DNA of 7,640 nucleotides from JAJVID01 sp035275805 (GTDB lineage Bacteria > Acidobacteriota > Blastocatellia > RBC074), in assembly GCA_035275805.1 (NCBI GenBank), contig DATEMG010000206.1, forward strand, positions 1 to 7,640. Reading direction: 5' to 3'. This document shows, one piece after another, positions 1 through 5,004 of the stretch (its first letter is position 1; each line of letters begins with the position of its first letter). The notes beneath the pieces are model-generated. The model did not search any database and was not told the DNA's origin. It saw nothing but the letters and a program-made list of their open reading frames with translations. The position numbers and the translations under genes were made by a program.

Positions 1-47
1 AGACTATTTAGGAATTTGCAGCCCATCACTCATCGGGCCGTGGAAAT

Positions 48-76
48 TTGAACACGGATCATGGCGCGGGTAGAAT
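48..76 (+). promoter_or_regulatory. Candidate sigma70-type promoter for the orphan gene at 230
   Basis: TTGAAC (48-53) is followed after exactly 17 bases by TAGAAT (71-76). These match TTGACA at 4 of 6 and TATAAT at 5 of 6 positions, with optimal spacing. Transcription would begin near 83 and give a leader of roughly 145 bases before the ATG at 230, containing the hairpin at 104-124. Seen by eye only; the organism's sigma-factor preferences are unknown. Confidence 0.4.
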
Positions 77-103
77 GTCCGTTTCAGACAGACGTTATGA
101 ACT

Positions 104-124
104 GGGCGATAGGCGGAATCGCCC
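104..124 (+). other. Small perfect hairpin in the leader of the orphan gene
   Basis: GGGCGAT (104-110) and ATCGCCC (118-124) are exact reverse complements around a 7-base loop. No T-tract follows, so it is not a standard intrinsic terminator. It lies between the candidate promoter (48-76) and the start codon at 230, so it would be part of the 5' leader RNA. Function unknown; a chance hairpin is possible. Confidence 0.35.
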
Positions 125-229
125 CTTAAGCGCGGGTGACCTTTCGTTTCTGTTTTCACGACTCAGAATCCCGTCGGCAGTCCGGCGCATATTATCGTTA
201 GGCGCTTGCGGATTATTACGACCGATTTC

Positions 230-745
230 ATGAAATTCAGAAAATCAAAAATGCCACCGGATGAGGTCTTCTCAATCTTTCAAGATTCCACGCAAACGGC
301 TTTCCAGTTTCTTGTATCTGATTTTGCATTCAGACTCGACTCGATCGTAGTTGACGACTCACTGGCGCAAATTCAGCTGATTGCGTGCCGTGTGAGATAC
401 AGAAACGAAACCACTGAGGTCACCATTATCTATGATTGGTATGAGGATTTGAGAGGCGCGCCGCAAGTAATATGTGGTCGATTGACTCGAGATGAAACTG
501 GCGCTCTTATAGTTGATGAGGCGTTCAATCTAGACATGTTGATAGCTGAAAAATGTCCAGATAAATCCATAAGGGCATTTTCAAAAGACCCAATCGAGAG
601 AATTAAGCAGACACTCGATAGTTATGGCGCGATTATGGCTGAATGCGCAAATGACGAATTGACCGGTGATTTCACCATTTTCACTCGGCTTAGAACAACG
701 CTCTTGGACGAAATGAAGGGAGCTGTAATTCTAACGCGAAACTGA
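230..745 (+). CDS. Hypothetical protein, A+T-rich orphan gene
   Basis: I do not recognise this 171-residue protein. The ATG at 230 is chosen; an in-frame TTG at 206 would add eight residues, and neither start has a strong Shine-Dalgarno. There is no signal peptide, membrane segment or cysteine/histidine metal motif, so a soluble cytosolic protein is likely. The first 90 residues alternate hydrophobic and charged stretches (for example around SDFAFRLDSIVVDDS and TEVTIIYDWYEDLRG), suggesting beta strands. The C-terminal part looks helical and acidic (PIERIKQTLDSYGAIMAE). The gene is visibly more A+T-rich than its neighbours: bases 541-600 contain 23 G+C of 60, against 43 of 60 in 6481-6540. It stands alone with its own candidate promoter, which fits recent acquisition. 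A small immunity-like protein is imaginable from size and isolation, but nothing in the sequence proves it. That it is a real gene is supported by the long in-frame run and protein-like composition. Confidence 0.65.
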   Translation: MKFRKSKMPPDEVFSIFQDSTQTAFQFLVSDFAFRLDSIVVDDSLAQIQLIACRVRYRNETTEVTIIYDWYEDLRGAPQVICGRLTRDETGALIVDEAFNLDMLIAEKCPDKSIRAFSKDPIERIKQTLDSYGAIMAECANDELTGDFTIFTRLRTTLLDEMKGAVILTRN

Positions 746-878
746 CATAGGGTTTGCAAAACGCGCCGAACATCTACATGAGAGCTACAAGTCAAGCCAG
801 GTACATCCAGACAGAGATTTTTCTGACGAAAAGGCATCGTGAAACTTTGCCGTCCGTTTATCACCCTTTATAAATAAC

Positions 879-1056
879 GCGCCTTGAACCTCGGCTGGCG
901 TCGGCCGTTTGGCCTGATACGGTGTCCACTCGATCGATGGCGCCAACCTCCCCAGGTCGCGCCTGGCCGCCTCTGGCGACGCTTGGCCTATTCGCCCTTG
1001 AGACTAACATAGCCTGCGGTTTTATTTGGCTTTGCCTGGCCAGGTATGGCGAATTC
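879..1056. repeat. Degenerate tandem repeat array, period about 74-80 bp
   Basis: Two neighbouring units share the same ordered landmarks. TTGGCCT occurs at 909-915 and 983-989, GCCTGGCC at 961-968 and 1034-1041, and TGGCGA exactly five bases further on at 974-979 and 1047-1052. The unit length is 73-74 bp. A third, more decayed partial copy may precede them, with GCGCCT at 879-884 (compare 959-964) and TGGCG at 896-900. The sequence between the landmarks has diverged strongly, so the array is old or only its landmarks are conserved. Recognised by eye; TGGCC-type words are easy to find in G+C-rich DNA, so confidence is limited. Confidence 0.35.
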
Positions 1057-1061
1057 GCCAT
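1035..1061. promoter_or_regulatory. Adjacent 10-bp and 16-bp perfect palindromes (possible operator)
   Basis: CCTGGCCAGG (1035-1044) is a perfect 10-bp palindrome. One base later ATGGCGAATTCGCCAT (1046-1061) is a perfect 16-bp palindrome. Under uniform base composition a perfect 16-bp palindrome is expected about 0.1 times in a window this size. The pair lies about 85 bp upstream of the peptidase start and just upstream of its candidate -35 at 1089. That is a reasonable place for a dimeric regulator, but no regulator is encoded nearby. Confidence 0.35.
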
Positions 1062-1088
1062 TAGGCCGTCAAATCTGAGATTTTATCG

Positions 1089-1117
1089 TTGATTGTACGG
1101 CTGAGAGGGGCTAAATT
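1089..1117 (+). promoter_or_regulatory. Candidate promoter of the M20 peptidase gene
   Basis: TTGATT (1089-1094), a 17-base spacer, then TAAATT (1112-1117); both hexamers match the sigma70 consensus at 4 of 6 positions. Transcription would begin near 1124, giving a short leader that includes the strong GGAGG ribosome site at 1136-1140. Low information content, so tentative. Confidence 0.3.
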
Positions 1118-1144
1118 GGTCATATCTCAAATATCGGAGGCTCA

Positions 1145-2521
1145 ATGAACAACAACGGACTTTTTAGAAACCTCGACAACTACACCCGCAACAGCCGTAA
1201 CGAATTCGAAGACAAACTCGCAACGCTAGTCGAAACCCCAAGCATCAGCAGCGACCCGGAAAGGATCGGAGACATCAGTCGCTGCGGCGAGATCGCGGCG
1301 CAATACCTGAACGATCTGGGCGCCAGGGCGGAGATCGTCACGACGCCTGGCTACCCGGTGGTCTTCGGTTCGCTCATCACTGACCAAAAAAACCCGACGG
1401 TGACTATATACAACCACCTCGACGTGCAACCCGCCGACGCCTCGGAATGGAATAAGGCGCCGTTTTCTTTCTACAAGGATGGCGACCGCTACGAAGGCCG
1501 CGGGACAACCGACGACAAAGGTCCTGCGCTGACCGCGATGCTCGCTGTTCGGTACGCCGTCGAAAACGGCCTCCCGCTAAATTTCAAATTCATCTGGGAG
1601 CTCGAAGAAGAGATCGGCTCGCCGAATTTCGAATACTTCGTCAAGCATAACAAGGGCCATCTGCAAACCGATTCTGTCCTCGTATCCGACACGATATGGA
1701 TTTCGCGCAAACAGCCCGCCGTCCCTTACGGGCTGCGTGGTTTGCAGGGCTTTCTCTTCAAACTGGAGACGCATGCGAAAGACGTGCATTCCGGGCTGGT
1801 CGGCGGCGTGGCGCGCAACCCCATCGGCGAACTGGCCCAGGTCGTCAGCCAATGCTACGACGCGAAGACGGGCAAGGTGAAAATACCCGGCTTTTACGAG
1901 GACGTGGTTCCTGCCACAAAGGCCGAGGTTAACAGCTTCGTAAATTCTGGCTTCACTACCAAGGGATACCAGAAAGCCCACGAACTGAAAACGATCCGCC
2001 CCAATATGAAGAGCGAAGCCGACGTGCTCAAGGCGTTCATGGCCCTGCCGACCTTCGAATTACATGGCGTCACCGGCGGATACAGCGGCCCGGGCGTCAA
2101 GACCATCGTGCCTTACCACGCGGAGGCAAAGGTCAGCACACGGCTCGTCCCCAATCAACGTCCGGCGAAGATCGCAAAATTGATCAAGGATTTCGTCAAG
2201 CAGCTCAACCCCGACGTGAAAGTCGAGGCGCTCCCCGGGCTTGAACCCTTTCTCGGCGACTTCGAGGGCCCTTACGCCGACGCCGCGCGCGTGGCGATGA
2301 AGTTTGCGTTCGGACGAGAGCCGGCCTTCACACGCGAGGGCGGTTCAATCGGCGCGGTCGTCACAATGCAGAAACACCTCAAAACGCCGATCACCTTTCT
2401 CGGCCTGAGCCTGCCTGAACACGGCTACCACGCGAAGAACGAGAATTACGACTGGGGCCAGACAGCAGGCGGCGTCAAGATGTTCGTCAAGTACTTCGAG
2501 GAGATTTCGAGACTAAGATAA
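1145..2521 (+). CDS. M20-family metallopeptidase (cytosolic dipeptidase type)
   Basis: This complete 458-residue protein has the length and motifs of the M20 CNDP/carnosinase-like dipeptidases, which use two bridged metal ions to cleave short peptides in the cytosol. Visible active-site elements are HLDVQP (metal His91, supporting Asp93), GRGTTDDKGP (bridging Asp123), EEEIGSP (general base Glu155 and metal Glu156), SDT (metal Asp182), and GYHAKNE (metal His429). DVHSG (His215), STRL (Arg333) and REGGSIG (397-403) match the substrate-binding positions of the dimerisation or lid domain (about 190-370). Residue roles are assigned by alignment in memory to human CN2 and DapE. There is no signal peptide. 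GGAGG at 1136-1140, four bases before the ATG, fixes the start. The gene is monocistronic and convergent with the EVE gene, with a hairpin immediately after the stop. The exact substrate (dipeptides, carnosine-like or glutathione-derived) cannot be decided from sequence. Confidence 0.93.
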   Translation: MNNNGLFRNLDNYTRNSRNEFEDKLATLVETPSISSDPERIGDISRCGEIAAQYLNDLGARAEIVTTPGYPVVFGSLITDQKNPTVTIYNHLDVQPADASEWNKAPFSFYKDGDRYEGRGTTDDKGPALTAMLAVRYAVENGLPLNFKFIWELEEEIGSPNFEYFVKHNKGHLQTDSVLVSDTIWISRKQPAVPYGLRGLQGFLFKLETHAKDVHSGLVGGVARNPIGELAQVVSQCYDAKTGKVKIPGFYEDVVPATKAEVNSFVNSGFTTKGYQKAHELKTIRPNMKSEADVLKAFMALPTFELHGVTGGYSGPGVKTIVPYHAEAKVSTRLVPNQRPAKIAKLIKDFVKQLNPDVKVEALPGLEPFLGDFEGPYADAARVAMKFAFGREPAFTREGGSIGAVVTMQKHLKTPITFLGLSLPEHGYHAKNENYDWGQTAGGVKMFVKYFEEISRLR

Positions 2522-2522
2522 A

Positions 2523-2615
2523 GAGGGAGTGGGGAATGGGGAGTAGGGAGTGGGGGGAAAGAAACAGCATCTTTTCCCCATTCCCCATTCCCCATTCCCC
2601 ATTCCCCATTCCCAT
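2523..2615. repeat. Heptanucleotide minisatellite forming a long hairpin between convergent genes
   Basis: The C-rich arm holds five perfect CCCCATT units (2576-2610) plus a partial sixth (2611-2615). The G-rich arm (2524-2561) is an inverted, imperfect version built of (A/G)GGGA(G/A)T heptamers. Most mismatches are A-to-G changes that still allow G-U pairs in RNA. The apical loop is about nine bases (2562-2570). The whole space between the two stop codons, ending at 2521 and beginning at 2615, is this element. It could serve as a bidirectional transcription stop or mRNA 3'-end stabiliser for both genes, although neither side has a strong T-tract. Heptamer G/C minisatellites of this kind are known as dispersed intergenic repeats in several bacteria. 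Confidence 0.75.
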
Positions 2616-3022
2616 CATCTCGACAACTCCTGAATCACTTGCCACTCTGTAATACTCACTGGCATTACGGACAGTAGCGGCAGCCGCGCCGGATCGAAAT
2701 CGCCCAGAGCGCGCGACGCCTTGATTTCGGCCAATAGAACCGGCTCGGCGAACTTACGCTTGGGTTTTATTTCGACGACCACGACTGACGCGTCGTCCTC
2801 TATTGGATCGGGATAGGCGTCGGTGACGGCTTCGGCCATTCCGACGACTGCGTTTTCGTCGCCTTCGTGATAGATAAGAATCTGGTCGCCGAGCCGCACT
2901 TCGCGCAGGTTCTTGAGCGTGATGCTGTTCCTCACGCCGCTCCACATCACCCGCTGATCTCGCTCCAGATCGTCATATGAGTAATCTTCTGGTTGGGTTT
3001 TAAACAGCCACCTGTTGGGCAT
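2615..3022 (-). CDS. EVE-domain protein (PUA-like, THYN1/YcaQ-type fold)
   Basis: The 135-residue protein is essentially one EVE domain. Visible motifs are the N-terminal WLFKTQPEDYSYDDLERD (about 5-22), VMWSGVRN (25-32), the GDQILIYHEGDENAVVGMAE strand pair (about 45-64), AYPDP (69-73), and the C-terminal LLSVMPVSITEW (about 115-126). EVE domains are PUA-like folds that recognise modified bases, notably 5-methyl/hydroxymethyl-cytosine, or act on modified RNA; the stand-alone bacterial versions have no settled role. The usual W-D-G-V-R-N-x-x-A-R-N element is here W-S-G-V-R-N-S-I-T-L-K-N, a variant of the binding-loop region. The start is well supported: on the minus strand AGGAGG (3036-3031) lies eight bases before the ATG. 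It follows ybaK in the same direction after a 212-bp gap, so it may have its own promoter, although I found no clear one. Confidence 0.9.
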   Translation of the reverse strand: MPNRWLFKTQPEDYSYDDLERDQRVMWSGVRNSITLKNLREVRLGDQILIYHEGDENAVVGMAEAVTDAYPDPIEDDASVVVVEIKPKRKFAEPVLLAEIKASRALGDFDPARLPLLSVMPVSITEWQVIQELSR

Positions 3023-3081
3023 GGATTCGACCTCCTATCAAAAGTGCCATCTTCAGTAATTGGATACCGAGAAGACGCCCG

Positions 3082-3102
3082 GCCCGAATTCGCGCTTCGG
3101 GC
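3082..3102. other. Hairpin between ybaK and the EVE gene
   Basis: GCCCGAA (3082-3088) and TTCGGGC (3096-3102) form a perfect 7-bp stem with a 7-base loop. An alternative stem, CGCCCG (3076-3081) with CGGGCG (3098-3103), shares the right arm, so two mutually exclusive folds are possible. There is no T-tract on either strand. It may separate the ybaK and EVE transcripts or sit in the EVE leader. The rest of 3023-3234 shows no gene and no convincing promoter. Confidence 0.35.
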
Positions 3103-3234
3103 GAGCAATGACAGAAAGGGACTCAAGGCATCTGATAGTCAGTGGGGTATTTGAGGAGAAGGATCTTTCGTTTCGATACAGGGTTTGCCACACGTGGTAA
3201 CGACTAATGGTCTTTGAGAAATAATCGGAGGAGG

Positions 3235-3714
3235 CTATTTCGACGCAGGTTTCGCCAAATCGGCGATTATCGCATTGGCGGCGCGTTGCAAATCCAGCGG
3301 GGTAAGGATCATTTGTAGTCCGCGCCGGCCCGCGCTGACGCTGACGCGTTCGTGATCGAGCGCGCTCCGGTCAAGATAAAGAGGATATTTCTTTTTCGAT
3401 CCGAGAGGCGACACGCCTCCACGGATGTATCCCGTCAGAGATTGTATTTCTTTTACCGCGACCATCTCAACCTTTTTATCGCCTGTCGCGGCGGCCAATT
3501 TCTTAAAATCCAGTTCGGCGTCGCCCGGGACGCAGGCCAGCATTACGCCGGTCTTGTCGCCACGGGTGACCAGCGTCTTAAACGTAGCTTCAGGCGGCAT
3601 GTTGACCTTGCGGGCCACGCTAACGGCGTCAAGTTCGTCTTCGCTGACTTCGTATGCGCGCAACTCGTAATCTATCTTCAATTGGTCGAGCGTTCGCGCC
3701 GCGATCGTCTTCAT
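3235..3714 (-). CDS. ybaK: YbaK/EbsC-type Cys-tRNA(Pro) deacylase
   Basis: This 159-residue protein has the full length of the YbaK branch of the YbaK/ProX editing family. These enzymes hydrolyse Cys-tRNA(Pro) mischarged by prolyl-tRNA synthetase, and so guard translation fidelity in the cytosol. Diagnostic features are FKTLV with Lys46, at the position of the essential lysine of Haemophilus YbaK, the VPGDAELDFKKLAAATG segment (about 62-78), and GYIRGGVSPLGSKKKYP (95-111) with the family GGxSPxG loop. The ATG at 3714 lies 15 bases after the TAG of the DUF4097 gene. No Shine-Dalgarno is visible in front of it, so translation may depend on the preceding gene or on a leader-independent mode. Co-transcription with a surface-type protein is probably positional rather than functional. 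The closest alternative is a generic aminoacyl-tRNA deacylase of the same family with other specificity. Confidence 0.92.
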   Translation of the reverse strand: MKTIAARTLDQLKIDYELRAYEVSEDELDAVSVARKVNMPPEATFKTLVTRGDKTGVMLACVPGDAELDFKKLAAATGDKKVEMVAVKEIQSLTGYIRGGVSPLGSKKKYPLYLDRSALDHERVSVSAGRRGLQMILTPLDLQRAANAIIADLAKPASK

Positions 3715-3729
3715 TGTCGAATAATGATG

Positions 3730-4749
3730 CTACTGTTTTGCGAGTTTGCGCAAGTGAATGCCCCCTCCGCTGGTTTGAAGAACCAGCGCCTGTCCTCCTC
3801 CGTTGAGGGTCCCTCGGAGCAGGCCTTTTCGCAATTCGCCCTGGACGGTCAGCGGCAGTTCGGTGGTCACGCCCCCGCCGCTGGCTTCCGCGTTGATGTT
3901 CAACGCGAGGGACTCGTCCAACCCTACCGTAATTCCTCCGCCCGATGTGTGGAGGCGACAATCTTTCTTCGGCTGGCCGCTGAGCGCAGCGGTGATCGGG
4001 CCTCCCGAGGTCGAAGCGTCAATGGAACCCTCGATGCGATTTATTCTGATCGCTCCACCGCTGGTCCTGACAACCGCGTCGCCGGCAAAATCAGCGATTT
4101 CGATCCCCCCGCCGGAGGTTTCGGCTAATAATTCGCCCGTCCCCGACCCGATGTTTATCCCTCCTCCGGACGTCCTGACATCCACTTTTCCATTGCAACC
4201 GGCCAGCGTGATGCCTCCTCCAGACGTGGTTCCGTTGATCGGGCCTTCGATCTTCCCGAACTGCAAACCGCCCCCAGAAGTCTTCACCCGCACTTCGCCC
4301 CGCAGATCGTCAACGCGGATGCCCCCGCCGGATGTTTTAAGGTCGACATTGAATTCGGTCGGGATAGAGACCACGTACCGCACCTGGAGACCGGAACGAC
4401 GCCACCGGAAGAATCCGTTCGGCATTTTTGCGCGGATCATAAGGTCGTTTCCCTGTTGTTCGAAGTTGACCTCATGCTGGCTCAGGATCTCCTCCGCCCT
4501 GGAGCTGCTTGACCATTCGACCTTCCGGAGAACGTCCACGACAATCCGGGAGTCGCCCGTGGTCTTCACTTCAATGGAACCCGGCTCCACGTCCATTATC
4601 AACCTGCCTCCAGGTCGAGCGGAAAAGGTTCTCTGAATATCCCCCTGCGTCGAAGCCACTACAGGTAAGCTATCTCGTTTCACAACCCAGGCTAAGGCCA
4701 GCAAGCCGGCCCCAAGGAAAAGCGAGATGAGAAGAGCTGTTTGTTTCAT
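3730..4749 (-). CDS. DUF4097 family beta-strand repeat protein, exported or membrane-anchored
   Basis: The 339-residue protein begins with a hydrophobic segment (about 4-23) preceded by Lys2 and followed by Lys/Arg, either a signal peptide or an N-terminal anchor; there is no lipobox. Residues 40-135 resemble the usual DUF4097 lead-in, with beta strands such as GSIEVKTTGDSRIVVDVLRK. From 139 on, the chain is a repeat of TSGGGI-type turns starting at 139, 157, 175, 193, 211, 229 and 247, exactly 18 residues apart. Later starts are 268, 289 (ASGGG) and 326, with longer rungs. This predicts a beta-solenoid with a glycine turn at each coil. DUF4097 proteins are annotated as putative adhesins or structural envelope proteins; their biochemical role is unknown. 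On the minus strand GAGG (4760-4757), seven bases before the ATG, supports the start. It is the first gene of a likely pair with ybaK. Confidence 0.88.
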   Translation of the reverse strand: MKQTALLISLFLGAGLLALAWVVKRDSLPVVASTQGDIQRTFSARPGGRLIMDVEPGSIEVKTTGDSRIVVDVLRKVEWSSSSRAEEILSQHEVNFEQQGNDLMIRAKMPNGFFRWRRSGLQVRYVVSIPTEFNVDLKTSGGGIRVDDLRGEVRVKTSGGGLQFGKIEGPINGTTSGGGITLAGCNGKVDVRTSGGGINIGSGTGELLAETSGGGIEIADFAGDAVVRTSGGAIRINRIEGSIDASTSGGPITAALSGQPKKDCRLHTSGGGITVGLDESLALNINAEASGGGVTTELPLTVQGELRKGLLRGTLNGGGQALVLQTSGGGIHLRKLAKQ

Positions 4750-4769
4750 GGTGTTTCCTCAGAATATCA

Positions 4770-4857
4770 GTTCGTAGTCCCGCCTTTAGGCGGAAGCCTT
4801 CGGTATCGCGAAATGGATCTGTGGTTGACGCTTCCGCCTGAAGGCGGGATTACGAAC
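4770..4857. repeat. REP-like inverted pair (REPIN/BIME-type element)
   Basis: The left arm 4770-4797 and right arm 4830-4857 are inverted copies with 26 of 28 positions identical, separated by a 32-base spacer. Each arm carries its own near-palindrome. CCGCCTTTAGGCGG (4780-4793) and CCGCCTGAAGGCGG (4834-4847) each have a 6-bp stem and 2-base loop. One large cruciform/hairpin or two small hairpins can therefore form. This nested arrangement is typical of REP doublets and short non-autonomous mobile elements; no transposase is present in the window. The element sits 10 bases upstream of the ribosome site of the DUF4097 gene. Confidence 0.75.
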
Positions 4858-4888
4858 CGGGCTCATCATTTTTTCAAGGCGTCGCGAT

Positions 4889-4918
4889 ATCATATGAAGG
4901 TTCGTCGAAAACGTTCAA
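4889..4918 (-). promoter_or_regulatory. Candidate promoter of the DUF4097-ybaK pair
   Basis: Read on the minus strand, TTGAAC (4918-4913) is followed after 18 bases by TATGAT (4894-4889). These match the sigma70 consensus at 4 of 6 and 5 of 6 positions. Transcription would begin near 4882, and the leader of about 130 bases would contain the whole REP-like pair (4770-4857). The remaining intergenic DNA (4919-5004) is A+T-rich with no obvious terminator for the upstream permease gene. Confidence 0.4.
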
Positions 4919-5004
4919 TAAGTTTCAAGAAAAATGCAAGGACACAGAGATTAGTGACTATTCCCAGCCCCGCGTTTCAATTTTTTTGCAAACTCGAAGG
5001 TGTT

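Larger units (their letters stand above)
746..1144. other. 399-bp stretch without a credible gene
   Basis: No open frame here has a believable start, ribosome site or protein-like composition. The left part (746-880) is neutral in composition and contains a weak promoter-like pair, TTTGCC (846-851) and TATAAA (869-874) spaced 17, with no gene directly downstream. The right part (879-1061) is G+C-rich and holds the degenerate repeat array and the palindromes annotated separately. It may be the decayed remains of a mobile or repeat element between the orphan gene and the peptidase gene. Confidence 0.6.

Noticed and set aside
197..203. GTTAGGC, matching the GTTRRRY core of integron attC sites, just before the orphan gene
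   Set aside because: No RYYYAAC partner with an intervening palindrome upstream, and no attC-like site after the gene at 745. A single 7-base degenerate match is expected by chance.
48..233. Short open frame of 61 codons starting with TTG
   Set aside because: Basic, low-complexity composition, no ribosome site, overlaps the start of the better-supported gene at 230, and its start coincides with the candidate -35 box.
846..874. TTTGCC-17-TATAAA promoter-like pair
   Set aside because: Good spacing, but no gene begins within 270 bases downstream, and the -10 is part of a short TTTATAAA palindrome that would be expected by chance in A+T-rich DNA.
861..1061. Minus-strand open frame of 66 codons
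   Set aside because: Lies across the repeat array, begins inside the 16-bp palindrome, and has no ribosome site or recognisable protein features.
3352..4128. Plus-strand open frame of 258 codons
   Set aside because: Antisense to ybaK and the DUF4097 gene, which both have clear family motifs; composition is not protein-like and it crosses their junction.
3803..4636. Plus-strand open frame of 277 codons with repeated PPPDV-like stretches
   Set aside because: The proline-rich repeats are just the reverse complement of the TSGGG codons of the DUF4097 gene.
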